From Saprospiraceae bacterium (GTDB lineage: Bacteria; Bacteroidota; Bacteroidia; Chitinophagales; Saprospiraceae), in the NCBI GenBank assembly GCA_016712145.1, contig JADJRO010000001.1, positions 558,001 through 622,000 of the forward strand: DNA of 64,000 nt, read 5' to 3'. The position numbers and the translations under genes are program-made. Positions 26,782-37,511 of the stretch are shown one piece after another. Positions within the stretch are counted from its first letter, which is position 1, and each line of letters starts with the position of its first letter. The notes beneath the pieces were generated by a model. The model ran no database searches and was not told where the DNA came from. It was given only the letters and a program-made list of their open reading frames with translations.

Positions 26782-27798
26782 ATGCCTTTTAAACCTATTT
26801 GTATTTTAATAGGTATTTGGATATGTTTTTATGCGAAAATTGAAGCACAAGACATTCATTATTCGCAATTTATATACCATTATCCAAGTCAAAATCCGAT
26901 CCAATCTGGCTTTTACAACGGAAATCATCGGATTACGGCCAATTACCGAAACCAATGGCAAACAGTACCTGTGCCATATATGAGTTTTAGTTTGTTTTAC
27001 GACAGTAAGATCAAATTAAAGTCGAATGGCGATTATATTGGAGCCGGTATCGGTTTCGATTACGATCGGGCAGGGGACTCTGAATTAAGCCTTAGCTCTT
27101 TAAACATCAGTTTGAATTATGGATTAACTTTAAGTAAAGGACACTTAATCATCTTGGGATTGAGTCCAAATATTGGCCAGAGGCGCTTATCAGATGAAAA
27201 GCTTAAATGGGGTAGCCAATGGACTGGTGACCATTATGATAAAAATCGCTCTCCAAATGAAAAATTTAATACAACTGGTGATGTGTTTTTTGACTTATCC
27301 GGAGGATTAGCTTACCAATATTCATTTACGAAGCGCACTCGCTTAATGGCTTCAGCTGCAGTTTTTCATTTATTGGAACCTGACCAAACATTCTATGGTC
27401 TCAGTCAGAACAAAATAAAACTGCCACAGCGAAATGTATTAAACGGAAGTATAAGCCTGGGCCTTGGAGCTTATTTGGATCTATTACTTAATGGTGAATT
27501 TCAAAAACAAGACGCTTATGAAGAAAAATTGGGGACTGGTTTGATTCGATTTTATATCAATCAAAAGCCAGGTTCTAAATTTAATTTGTTAGCTGGTTGT
27601 GGAATTCGCCTAGATGATGCTTATTTTCCAATGCTTGGATTTGAATACAATAATTGGATGATTTCTGGATCATATGATATCACCACTTCTGATTTCAAAA
27701 CAGCTACAAATAGCCGGGGCGGACCTGAAATTGCAGTTCAATATATTTTTAAAGGAATTGAACCAATTGGATTATATAAAAAATGCCCTATTTATTAA
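26782..27798 (+). CDS. PorP/SprF family T9SS outer-membrane protein (module 1)
   Basis: A 338-aa outer-membrane barrel with signal peptide ending KIEAQ. The family start QDIHYSQFIYHYPSQNP, then NGNHRITANYRNQW, GAGIGFDYDRAGDSELSL and the C-terminal YDITTSDFKTATNSRGGPE are diagnostic for PorP/SprF. These proteins anchor type B cargo at the surface, and each usually sits beside its own cargo gene. Here the same-strand order is PorP/SprF, PorE-like protein, giant adhesin. Closely similar in layout to the gene at 34046. Confidence 0.92.
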   Translation: MPFKPICILIGIWICFYAKIEAQDIHYSQFIYHYPSQNPIQSGFYNGNHRITANYRNQWQTVPVPYMSFSLFYDSKIKLKSNGDYIGAGIGFDYDRAGDSELSLSSLNISLNYGLTLSKGHLIILGLSPNIGQRRLSDEKLKWGSQWTGDHYDKNRSPNEKFNTTGDVFFDLSGGLAYQYSFTKRTRLMASAAVFHLLEPDQTFYGLSQNKIKLPQRNVLNGSISLGLGAYLDLLLNGEFQKQDAYEEKLGTGLIRFYINQKPGSKFNLLAGCGIRLDDAYFPMLGFEYNNWMISGSYDITTSDFKTATNSRGGPEIAVQYIFKGIEPIGLYKKCPIY

Positions 27799-27813
27799 AT
27801 AGAATATTACCCA

Positions 27814-30264
27814 ATGAGATTATTTATATTTAGTTGTTTGATGATAGGATTGATTCACAATTGTTTGGGACAATCATTAAATCAATACAAAACTGAAATT
27901 ACCAACAGCTTAAACAAGGAAGATTTCTATGAAGCTTATAGTTTAATTGAGCAGGCGTTGCAGTATGATACGGAAGTAGATTCGTTTCATATGTTGGCCG
28001 GTATGGCTGCATTTAATTTAAATGCTTTTTCCAGAGCTACTAAACACTTTAAAATAATTGTTGACCGGTCAATTATTGAACGCCATCCTGAAATTGAATT
28101 TTACCTTGCAGAATCACAATATTATCAGGGGTTTTATTCAGATGCACTGATATATTACAAGTCGTATCTTGCAACAACCGTCCAAGAAGGACACATGTAT
28201 GATCTTGGAAAAAAACGGATTGATGCTGTCATGTGGGCCAAAGAGAACTTAGCTAAAAAGGATCCTCTCATCCAAATAAAACGATTGGACGAACAAGTCA
28301 ATACTAAAGAAAATGAATTTGCCCCATTTTTAATGGATAGCTTTCTTTACATCACAAGCCAAAATACATTTGAAAAAACCAAAAAGGGCAAAATAGCAAA
28401 GAATAGTGGTAAAATCATTAAGCTGAGAGAAACTACAATGGAACCGTTGCCAGACGATAAAGTACTTTTTGAAGAAGATCTCATGCTGGGTCATGCTTGC
28501 TTTAATCAAGCAGGAACAAAATTGTTTTTTACTGTTTGTAATTATGAAGAAAGTAAAACCACTTTAAAATGTGACATCTATTCAAAAATAAAAACATCAA
28601 AAGGGTGGGGGCCAAAAATTAAAATGCAAGAACCCGTTAATAAACCAAACTATTCTTCCTCTCAACCTTTTATAACAAAGGATCCTTCAACTCAACTTGA
28701 TAAATTATATTTTGCAAGCAATCGCCCGGGTGGCAAAGGTGGGTATGACATTTACTCTGTTCTCCTTAATGAAAATAACCAACCCACTCCGTCAGAAAAC
28801 ATCGAGTTTATTAATACGGAAGAAAATGAATTTAGTCCTTTCTATAATACATCTGAAAATACACTTTACTTTAGTAGTAAAGGACATAAAGGTTTTGGAG
28901 GCTTAGATGTATTTAGTTATGCCTTTAAAGGTAAGATGGCCGGCCAAATCATTAATTTAGGTCCCTCTGTAAACAGCAGCTACGATGACTTATATTATTC
29001 AGAAGATTTAAAGAAAAGAAAGGGATATTTAGTTTCCAACAGACCCACATCATTTTATGTAGACGAAGAGGTGCAGGCTTGTTGCTATGATATTTATAAA
29101 ATCAAATACGTACCTGCAACGGTTGAACTTACTGTAAATACTTATGATAAGTATGATTCCACTCCTTTAGGAAAAGTGACGCTTATTGTTAAAGACATTA
29201 CAGACTTAGACACTAGCTATTTAACAACTCCAACACCTGACGAACCAGCGCAAAAATTTAAAATTACAGAAGATCGTAAATATCGTATTACAGCCAATAA
29301 ACCAAATTGGATAGGGGACACCGTGTTTTGCAGTGCTATAGATCTTGAGAATTTTGATCCCATCGTTAAAAATTTATATCTCACAGAAATAAAGTCTTTA
29401 GAAGCATTGACTTTTGAGCGCACTACCAATGTTCCATTAAAAGGCGTAACCATTGAGTTATGGGATATGGATCATAATAAATTAATTAAAACCACTACAA
29501 AACTTGATAGTAATTTCTTTGATTTTACCATTTTGAAAGGGACTAATTATAAGTTATCCGCTAAGAAAAACAAATATGAATCAGCGATGGTTTTAATCAC
29601 TCCTTTAGAAACGTCTAAAGAATCCATCTTAAGAAGAAATTTATATCTGGAATTAACTGCCATTGCAGAATTAAGAAAATTATTGCCCATCCGTTTGTTT
29701 TTCGAAAATGACATGCCTGATATTCGTTCCCAATCAGATTCAACATCGGTTGGCTTTCTGGATATTTACAATGAATATTACAATAAAAAATCAAAATACA
29801 TTTATGAGTTTACAAATAAAATGCGTGGCAGTTCGAAAGATCGCTCCATTTTAGAAATAGACACTTTTTTTGAAAGAAATGTTAAAGCAAATGCTGAGAA
29901 GTTAAAATTATTCATGGATAAACTCATTATTATTCTGGAAGAAGGTCATGAAATAGATATCTTTTTGAAAGGCTTTGCTTCACCTCGGGCAAAATCAGAT
30001 TACAATCAACATTTATCCTCCAGAAGGGTTTATAGTGTGCGAAATGAATTTGATCGATACAGCAATAAAGTATTTCATGATTATATTGTAAATCGCAATT
30101 TTAAAATCAAGGAAATTCCATTTGGAGAATCGCTATCATCGAATGATGTTAGTGATAAATTAGAAGACACAAGAAATTCAATTTACAGCTTGAAAGCTGC
30201 ATATGAAAGAAGAGTTGAAATATTAGAAATTTTAAAAGGAGTTGAAGAAAATGGTAAACTTTAA
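27814..30264 (+). CDS. PorE-like protein: TPR, PD40 propeller, peptidase-regulatory domain, OmpA (module 1)
   Basis: An 816-aa envelope protein with signal peptide ending LGQ. Order: TPR-like helices (~20-140), a PD40/WD40-type propeller (~155-420; FASNRPGGKGGYDIYSV, YFSSKGHKGFGGLDVFSY), one or two carboxypeptidase-regulatory-like beta domains (~430-620), and a C-terminal OmpA peptidoglycan-binding domain (~690-810; LKGFASPRAKSDYNQHLSSRRV). This is the architecture described for PorE, which ties the T9SS to peptidoglycan. Here it is probably dedicated to the neighbouring PorP/SprF and adhesin. Its end overlaps the adhesin start, suggesting coupled translation. Confidence 0.88.
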   Translation: MRLFIFSCLMIGLIHNCLGQSLNQYKTEITNSLNKEDFYEAYSLIEQALQYDTEVDSFHMLAGMAAFNLNAFSRATKHFKIIVDRSIIERHPEIEFYLAESQYYQGFYSDALIYYKSYLATTVQEGHMYDLGKKRIDAVMWAKENLAKKDPLIQIKRLDEQVNTKENEFAPFLMDSFLYITSQNTFEKTKKGKIAKNSGKIIKLRETTMEPLPDDKVLFEEDLMLGHACFNQAGTKLFFTVCNYEESKTTLKCDIYSKIKTSKGWGPKIKMQEPVNKPNYSSSQPFITKDPSTQLDKLYFASNRPGGKGGYDIYSVLLNENNQPTPSENIEFINTEENEFSPFYNTSENTLYFSSKGHKGFGGLDVFSYAFKGKMAGQIINLGPSVNSSYDDLYYSEDLKKRKGYLVSNRPTSFYVDEEVQACCYDIYKIKYVPATVELTVNTYDKYDSTPLGKVTLIVKDITDLDTSYLTTPTPDEPAQKFKITEDRKYRITANKPNWIGDTVFCSAIDLENFDPIVKNLYLTEIKSLEALTFERTTNVPLKGVTIELWDMDHNKLIKTTTKLDSNFFDFTILKGTNYKLSAKKNKYESAMVLITPLETSKESILRRNLYLELTAIAELRKLLPIRLFFENDMPDIRSQSDSTSVGFLDIYNEYYNKKSKYIYEFTNKMRGSSKDRSILEIDTFFERNVKANAEKLKLFMDKLIIILEEGHEIDIFLKGFASPRAKSDYNQHLSSRRVYSVRNEFDRYSNKVFHDYIVNRNFKIKEIPFGESLSSNDVSDKLEDTRNSIYSLKAAYERRVEILEILKGVEENGKL

Positions 30265-33200
30265 TAAAATCAGTTCGATGATACAAACGCTTATTAAAAG
30301 AATTCCTTTACTAATAGGCATCTATATACTAGTTGGATTTTCTGTTACTAAATTAACAGCCAGCCATATTGTTGGTGGAGAAATGACCTATAGATGTTTA
30401 GGCGGTCAGGTCTATGAAATCACTTTAACTTTAAGGAGAGATTGTTTTAATGGAAGTCCTGAAGCTGAGTTTGATGATCCTGCACATATTGGAATTTTTG
30501 ATACAGAAGGAAACCCTGCAAGAAATGTAGGGCAATTCGGATTATTGTTATTGGATTTTAGAAATGATGATACACTCAACGAAATATTGAAAACAGAATG
30601 TGAAGTTGTAGGTGGAGATGTCTGTGTTCATACAACTACGTATCGAGGTAAAATTGAACTTCCCTTTGCTAAAGGCGGCTATACACTTGCCTATCAAAGA
30701 TGTTGCAGAAATAAAACGATTACGAATATAACGGATCCAGACTTGGTGGGGGCAACTTACAGTGTTGTGATTTCCGAGGATGCATTGCGCTATTGTAACA
30801 GCTCTCCAAAATTTGGAGCATTTCCTCCTATTTATGTTTGTGGTGACCGAATGATTGTATTTGATGATTCTGCAAAAGATGAAAATGGAGATTCCTTGGT
30901 TTATAGTTTGTGTGTTCCTTTTGCAGGAGCAGATACAGCGAATTCAAAACCAACCAGACCAAGCAAACCACCATTCCCATTAATAAATTATAAAGCACCG
31001 TTTAGTTTAAATGATTTATTAGGAGGCACACCAACTCTTAAAATTGACCGAAATACCGGACTTATAACCGGGCAACCTGCTGCCATTGGACAATATTTAG
31101 TAGGTGTTTGTGTTGATGAATACCGAAATGGTAAATTACTTTCAAGAGTTCGAAGGGACTTTCAATATAATGTCCGTTTTTGTACAACCAATCCGGTTTC
31201 AAGATTCGATGCTGATAAATCTGTACTTTGCAAAGGAGATAGTCTTGTTAAATTTACAAACAACAGTATAAATTCAAAATCCTTTACCTGGTATTTTGAT
31301 TATCCAAATACGAATTATGTTTCGCATGACACAAATCCAGAATTTAATTTCCCAAAAGCAGGAAAATATCGGGTAGCATTAATTGCTGTTCGTGCAAAGG
31401 ATTGTATTGATACAAATTATAAGGATATCTATTTATACGATGATAATTTATTGCAAGCAAATTTTGGTGCAAAATATGGTTCATGTTCGGATAGTATAAA
31501 TATTTCATTTGAGGACAAATCGGTTGATTCTTTACTAAATATTTCAAATTGGAATTGGTTTATGCAATTGAACAGTAAAATAAATACTTCAACGCAGCAA
31601 AATCCAAGTCTTGTTACAACCGACACCGGTCAATTATATGTATCACTAATTGTAACCTCATCCGGAGGGTGCAAAGACACCATTGAACAGGAATTCAAGT
31701 TAAATCGATTAAAACCAATGTTCCTATCCGATAATATTCCTATTTGCATTGGAGAATCTACAAAATTAATTAGTAATCCTGATAGCAGATTTAAATATAC
31801 TTGGACTCCTTCTACTGATTTAAGTTGTGATGACTGTCCGGACCCAATTGCCAGTCCGGGTTCAGATATTGTATATAAAGTCGTTATTACTGATGGAAAT
31901 TGTACAGAATCAGATTCTATTTTAGTTAAGGTCTCCCGTTTATTAGACATTGATATTTCTGGTGATGGAATTATATGTCAGGATAGTTTATTTCTAAAGG
32001 CCATCGGGGGTGTAGAATCTTCCGTGGAATGGTCTGACACTCCGGATTTTTCAAATATTCTTAAAAGTGGTTCTTTCAACTATTCCGGATCAACGCTGGA
32101 TAAAAAAACATTTTATGTAAGAGCTAAGAGTGGCGCGAATTGTCCAGGTTCAGACAGCATTACGGTAGAAAATCAAAAAATTCAAATACAAACCAGCATT
32201 GATTCTTTAGTTATCTGTGAACAAGATTCCTTTGAGTTAAAATTGCTTAACTCCAATGCAAATCATCAGCTGACAATAATTTGGAAACCAGATAGTTCGA
32301 TTATAAGTGGACAAGGAACTGAACATATTAAGGCCACCCTTGCACATTGTGGTCAATATACTTTTAACGTTGAACTAGAAAATCAGTTTCAATGCAAAGC
32401 AACAGATTCTGTAACGGTAAGAGCTATCTGTAAACCAGCTGCAGAATTTAAAGTAGACAAAAATTGTGATAATACCATCGTCACTTTCACAAATTTAAGC
32501 TCACAGGGAAGTTATAAATGGGATTTTGGAGATGCAAACGCATCCGAAGAAAAAAGTCCTGTTCATGTTTATGCTAAGCCTGGACGATACATAGTAAAAC
32601 TCCGGGTTGACGCAGAGTGTACTAATGAGATCATAAGATCTATTGATGTTGGATTTATTATGGTAAATATTCGGGAACGTATCGTAAGTTGCCTTGGAAA
32701 ACCAGTCAAATTAAATGAAAATGCGGATACCAACTATACCTACGAATGGTTTCCGTCAACCGGTTTGGATAATCCACTTTTAGCAAATCCAACCGCAACG
32801 GTTTCACAAACGACAAGCTACCGGGTTCGGATTTATGATAAGTTCATACCGGATTGTTTTATTGATCGGGAAGTGACTGTATTTGTACCACCACCAATTA
32901 ATCTTAGAGTAAATTCAGATATTGTTTTGTGCTACAATGATACCCTAATGTTGCAAGCTTATACGGATTCCAACTCGGTAGTTCAAAATATTGATTGGAC
33001 TGATCAAATCGGAATTTTGATTGGAAATGGCTATCAGGTTACTCGGAAATTTACAGATTCAATGTATGTGTATGCCTATGCAACAGATATATATGGTTGC
33101 GGGGATGTTGACTCCTTTAAAGTAGTCCCAATTTATCCATTGCACAAAATAGATGGTAAACACAACTTATGTCCTGGAGCGGATGGATTTGTTGAATTTA

Positions 33201-33898
33201 TACCCTTAAATAATCACACGTATAAATTAAATTGGACAGGTAAAAATATAATTTCACTGGATACACTGTACCGTATTATTGTAAAACCAAAAGACACCAC
33301 TGTTTACCATGTTTATTATGTAAATGAATATGGGTGTTCATTTCAGGATAGTTTTCAAGTAAATATCAGTCGATTTGATCCCCCATTGGAAGCGACAGCA
33401 GATCCGGATACCATTTACTTGGGAGAAACTACCACATTGCATGTAACCAAAGGATTTAATAAGTATCAGTGGATTATTCCTTATGATTTAAGTTGTTTGG
33501 ATTGTACAGATCCGATTGCATCACCAAAATATTCAATTTTGTATACTGTAAAAGCTGAAAATGCTGATGGATGTGAAGAAAGTGTTGATGTTGCTGTGAT
33601 TGTAATCAGGCCTAAATGTAATGAAGAAGACGTTTTTATGCCCAATGTGTTTAGTCCAAATCAGGATAACAACAATGATATCCTACGAATAGAAAGTAAA
33701 TTTCTTGAATCCGTTGAAATGTATATTTACGATCGATGGGGTGAAAAAGTGTTTGAAACAAAAGACATTTCAAATTGGTGGGATGGTAGTTATAAAGGAT
33801 CGGAACTTCCTCCGGACGTTTATGGTTATTATTTTAAAGTGGTCTGCAACGACGGGCAGAAATATTCTAAAAAAGGAAACGTCACATTATTAAAATAA
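30251..33898 (+). CDS. Giant PKD-type surface adhesin with T9SS type B (CHU_C) tail (module 1)
   Basis: About 1,215 aa, exported. ATG 30251 is preferred because its product begins MVNFNKIS, matching MNNFKIS in the paralogue at 37512; it overlaps the PorE-like stop by 14 bp. After the signal peptide the mature end ASHIVGGEMTYRCLGG begins a conserved N-terminal domain that includes AYQRCCRNKTI. Several Ig/PKD-like domains follow (YKWDFGDANASEEKSPVHVY is a clear PKD core) with repeated FTWTPS-type motifs (YTWTPSTDL, YEWFPSTGL). The C-terminus VFMPNVFSPNQDNNNDIL to KKGNVTLLK is the gliding-motility-associated type B sorting domain. Likely a surface adhesin or motility filament; ligand unknown. 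Confidence 0.9.
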   Translation: MVNFNKISSMIQTLIKRIPLLIGIYILVGFSVTKLTASHIVGGEMTYRCLGGQVYEITLTLRRDCFNGSPEAEFDDPAHIGIFDTEGNPARNVGQFGLLLLDFRNDDTLNEILKTECEVVGGDVCVHTTTYRGKIELPFAKGGYTLAYQRCCRNKTITNITDPDLVGATYSVVISEDALRYCNSSPKFGAFPPIYVCGDRMIVFDDSAKDENGDSLVYSLCVPFAGADTANSKPTRPSKPPFPLINYKAPFSLNDLLGGTPTLKIDRNTGLITGQPAAIGQYLVGVCVDEYRNGKLLSRVRRDFQYNVRFCTTNPVSRFDADKSVLCKGDSLVKFTNNSINSKSFTWYFDYPNTNYVSHDTNPEFNFPKAGKYRVALIAVRAKDCIDTNYKDIYLYDDNLLQANFGAKYGSCSDSINISFEDKSVDSLLNISNWNWFMQLNSKINTSTQQNPSLVTTDTGQLYVSLIVTSSGGCKDTIEQEFKLNRLKPMFLSDNIPICIGESTKLISNPDSRFKYTWTPSTDLSCDDCPDPIASPGSDIVYKVVITDGNCTESDSILVKVSRLLDIDISGDGIICQDSLFLKAIGGVESSVEWSDTPDFSNILKSGSFNYSGSTLDKKTFYVRAKSGANCPGSDSITVENQKIQIQTSIDSLVICEQDSFELKLLNSNANHQLTIIWKPDSSIISGQGTEHIKATLAHCGQYTFNVELENQFQCKATDSVTVRAICKPAAEFKVDKNCDNTIVTFTNLSSQGSYKWDFGDANASEEKSPVHVYAKPGRYIVKLRVDAECTNEIIRSIDVGFIMVNIRERIVSCLGKPVKLNENADTNYTYEWFPSTGLDNPLLANPTATVSQTTSYRVRIYDKFIPDCFIDREVTVFVPPPINLRVNSDIVLCYNDTLMLQAYTDSNSVVQNIDWTDQIGILIGNGYQVTRKFTDSMYVYAYATDIYGCGDVDSFKVVPIYPLHKIDGKHNLCPGADGFVEFIPLNNHTYKLNWTGKNIISLDTLYRIIVKPKDTTVYHVYYVNEYGCSFQDSFQVNISRFDPPLEATADPDTIYLGETTTLHVTKGFNKYQWIIPYDLSCLDCTDPIASPKYSILYTVKAENADGCEESVDVAVIVIRPKCNEEDVFMPNVFSPNQDNNNDILRIESKFLESVEMYIYDRWGEKVFETKDISNWWDGSYKGSELPPDVYGYYFKVVCNDGQKYSKKGNVTLLK

Positions 33899-34045
33899 AT
33901 ATAAATAATTATTTAATATATCGGGAATAAGCTACCTTTATCTCAGTTAAAGCTACAATGGACCAACCAAAAACCGGTGGCTTTTAATATTGTAAAATAT
34001 TGGTTTACAATTATTTGCAATATTTAATACCTTAGCATACTGAAT

Positions 34046-35065
34046 ATGAGTCGTATCCGGCGGTTTATTTTACTGATCGTTTTTCTTAATATGTACTGTC
34101 TTGTAAATGGACAGGATATACACCATTCTCAATTTTATACATCTCCTTTAAATTTAAATCCTGGATTAACCGGTATTTTTAATGGGGATCAAAGGTTGGC
34201 TTTAAATTATCGCAGACAATGGTTTGTAGAGGACATTGTTCGTTATATGACACTTACCGGTTCTTATGATATCCGAATTTATCCAAAAAAATGGACTACA
34301 AAGGGACGATGGAACGCCGGATTACTGTTTAATTACGACCAAGCTGGAGATTCTAAATTAGGTTTGGCAAATTTAGGTTTAAGTATATCCTATACTTATC
34401 CAATCACCAATCAAAATTTGATTAGCCTTGGTATTTTAGGGGGATTTTCACAAAGACAATTTAAAACGGAAGAATTGCAATGGGACGCCCAATGGGTGGA
34501 TAATTTTGACCCCAACAGACCAACCGGTGAAAATTTATCCAATACTTCAAATCATTATTTTGATTTAGGAACAGGAATTAATTACAGATGGCAAAAATCA
34601 AGCAGGACAAAAATCGATTTAGGGGCTGCAGCCTATCACTTGACCAGACCAGAGCAAAAGTTTTTTGACCAATCTTTATCCATTGAACTTCCCATTCGTT
34701 TTAATATTAATATACAGCCTGCTATTAAACTTGCCAGTTCATTTGACCTGTTATTGCATGGGCAGTATCAACTTCAACAAGCTTACCGTGAATTGGTGGT
34801 AGGTGGTTATGGAAAATTTTATCTCAATCAAAAACGTGGAAAAGAATTAAATCTATTAATAGGACTAGCTAGCCGATTGGATGATGCCATTGTTCCCAAA
34901 ATTGCTGTAGAATATAAAACCTGGTATGCAGGATTTAGTTATGATATTACGACTTCAGGTTTTAAAAACATTGTAAACAATCAAGGTGGGCCCGAATTTT
35001 CACTCATGTACATTTTAGTGAAAGCACATCCATTGACTGTTTTAAAATCTTGTCCAATATTTTAA
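34046..35065 (+). CDS. PorP/SprF family T9SS outer-membrane protein (module 2)
   Basis: A 339-aa paralogue of the protein at 26782. Signal peptide ends LVNGQ; family motifs are QDIHHSQFYTSPLNLNPG, NGDQRLALNYRRQW, GLLFNYDQAGDSKLGL and YDITTSGFKNIVNNQGGPE. It opens the second copy of the module, 147 bp after the first adhesin gene. That gap contains weak inverted repeats (around 33960-33990) but no convincing terminator. Confidence 0.92.
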   Translation: MSRIRRFILLIVFLNMYCLVNGQDIHHSQFYTSPLNLNPGLTGIFNGDQRLALNYRRQWFVEDIVRYMTLTGSYDIRIYPKKWTTKGRWNAGLLFNYDQAGDSKLGLANLGLSISYTYPITNQNLISLGILGGFSQRQFKTEELQWDAQWVDNFDPNRPTGENLSNTSNHYFDLGTGINYRWQKSSRTKIDLGAAAYHLTRPEQKFFDQSLSIELPIRFNINIQPAIKLASSFDLLLHGQYQLQQAYRELVVGGYGKFYLNQKRGKELNLLIGLASRLDDAIVPKIAVEYKTWYAGFSYDITTSGFKNIVNNQGGPEFSLMYILVKAHPLTVLKSCPIF

Positions 35066-35074
35066 TCACATCGT

Positions 35075-37496
35075 ATGTGGGGTAGAACGGTAGGAATAAT
35101 TCTTGTAATGTTACATTTGGTTTTCATTGACTCCAATGGACAAAGTTTAACACGTGTTTTAGAGGCTGCTGAAAAATCACTTGCCTCAAAAAATTATTTT
35201 GATGCATATTCTAAATATAGAGAAGCATTAGAATTTGAACCCACCAATGTATCTTATTTATATAAAACAGCAGAATGTGCCAGATTATTTGGTGCCTATA
35301 AAATGGCTGCCATATTTTATGATAGTGTATTACACCATGAATTAAATAATTTTTATCCGCTTACGGGATTTTGGTTAGGTCAGGTAAAGCAAATTCAAGG
35401 GGATTATTCAAATGCAATTCTTGCTTTTAAAATTTTTAACTCAGAACATTCAGGAGAAGATTCAAGCTATCTTACTGTAGCTAAAAAAGAAATACAGGCT
35501 TGTGAGTGGGCTTCTGAACAGCTCAAATATCCAATAAAAGGATTGACCATGGAAAGGATGTCTGATCAGATAAACTCCCAATTCTCAGACTTCGCACCTG
35601 AATTATTTAAAGATGATTTAGTTTATTCATCCCTTCGTTTTGAAAACAAAAAGAATACAACAATTCCAAAACGATACAATTCAAAAATATTACTAAGCCA
35701 TAAATCTGAATTTCCAAGTGAGTTGCTTCCCACAGATTATATTGCTGAAGGATTAAACATTGCACATACCAGTTATAATAAGGATTATACAAAAGTCTAT
35801 TTTACTATTTGTGAAGATTTAAATGATTATGACAAACGGTGTGATTTATTTACCAGTACAATTGATGTTTCAGGGAATTGGTCAGCTCCAGTTAAATTGC
35901 CTGATTTTATAAATACTACGGGTAGCACCAGTACACAACCTCATCTCTGTTACTTAGATAATGATGTGAATCCAACATTGTTTTACGTGTCTAATAGATC
36001 AAAGGGTAAAGGGGGTCTGGATATTTGGTATGTAAAAATAGATGAAGCAGGAAATTATTCTGAGCCCGTAAACTGCGCAGATATAAACACAAACACAGAT
36101 GATATAACTCCATATTATCATCCAAAATCCAAAACGCTCTATTTTTCTTCTAAGGGGTATCTTGGAATGGGTGGATTTGATATTTATCATTCTAAATATA
36201 TAGATCAATCCTGGGCAATTCCTAAAAACATTGGAGTTCCTGTTAATAGTAGCTTTGATGATGTATATTATGTAATTACCAATCTGGACACCGTGGCGTA
36301 TTTAGCTTCCAACAGGACAGGAACACAGTTTTTGGATGATGCAAGTGAAGCTTGTTGTCTTGATTTATTTAAAATTCATTTACTGCCTTGCGATATTAAT
36401 TTAGATGCATTCGTTTATCAATATTACACTAAAAAGGAATTAAAAAATGTAAGTATAAGTCTTATTGACTTAGACCGACCAACTGCTCCACGAATTACTA
36501 TAAACACAGAACAAACAAATACGTATCGATTTGCAATCCTATGTGATAAAAATTACAAATTAATAGCTACTAAACAAGGTTATTTGCCCGATTCCATTAG
36601 TTTCAATACCGGCAAACCTGCTGAGTTTATTAATATAACTAAGAAATTATTTTTAAAACCCAATGCAATTTCACTTGATGTCTTAAGTTTTCATAAAATA
36701 ACAAAAGACACCTTGCATGCAGTAACAATTAGTTTGATTGATCTGGATCACCCTCAAAGAGATACGATCGTAATTACAAACCTAAATACAAATTTAAGCC
36801 AGTTCAATATTATACCCTGTCATAAGTATAAAATTATCGGATCTAAACCTGATTTTGCAACCTCAGTTGTGTATTTAAACATTGACTGCGCTACCGATAC
36901 TATTGTCGTTCAAAAAATATATTTGGAGCCTGAACTATATAGTTTACTTCCAATTAGTTTATATTTTGATAATGACCGACCCGACCCAAATACTTTTAAG
37001 CGACATACTCTTTTAAAATATTCAAAAACATACGAAGCATATTACGCTAAAAAATTGATTTTCTAAGCAAATATATAGCGATCCAAAAATGCGTGGTGAC
37101 ACATCAGGATATCCTATGGATACATTTTTCGAAAATCAAATTAAATATGGAAAAGAACGATTTGACAAATTTTTAAAAATATTGGAAAAAGATCTTGTAA
37201 AAGGAAAGCGCTATGAAATATTTGTAAAAGGATACGCTTCACCACTTGCAAAGCCAGAATACAATTTGAATTTAAGTCAACGCAGAATCGTTTCTATTTA
37301 CAATGAATTTTACAGACACAATAATGGCGTATTGATAGAATACATACGATCTAAACAATTAAAATTAAGTCAAAAACCATTTGGTGAAACAAATGCACCT
37401 ACTGGCATAAGTGATAACAAACAAGATCTGCGATCAATTTTTACAATTGAAGCATCCAGAGAGCGACGTGTTGATATTATTGAAATTAAGGAATAG
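35075..37496 (+). CDS. PorE-like TPR-PD40-OmpA protein (module 2); frame broken by two one-base losses
   Basis: Open parts 35075-37066 and 37089-37496 belong to one gene of about 806 codons. The first part has a signal peptide, TPR-like helices, PD40 repeats (YVSNRSKGKGGLDIWYV, YFSSKGYLGMGGFDIYHS) and two peptidase-regulatory-like domains, then ends YYAKKLIF. The second has the OmpA domain (VKGYASPLAKPEYNLNLSQRRI). Adding one A to the A6 run at 37049-37054 and one T to the T4 run at 37059-37062 gives YYAKKIDFSKQIYSDPKMRG, which aligns with YYNKKSKYIYEFTNKMRG in the module 1 protein. I therefore read it as an intact gene with sequence errors, though real decay is possible. Confidence 0.82.
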
Positions 37497-37511
37497 CATA
37501 AACCCTATATA

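Noticed and set aside
30242..33898. Repeated domains in the adhesins read as DNA repeats or a CRISPR-like array
   Set aside because: The repetition is at protein level (PKD/Ig-like units) with diverged DNA; no regular spacer pattern exists.
37049..37062. Programmed frameshifting in the PorE-like gene of module 2
   Set aside because: Two losses in separate runs are needed, not one slip, and the same type of loss appears in unrelated genes including gyrA; sequence error is simpler.
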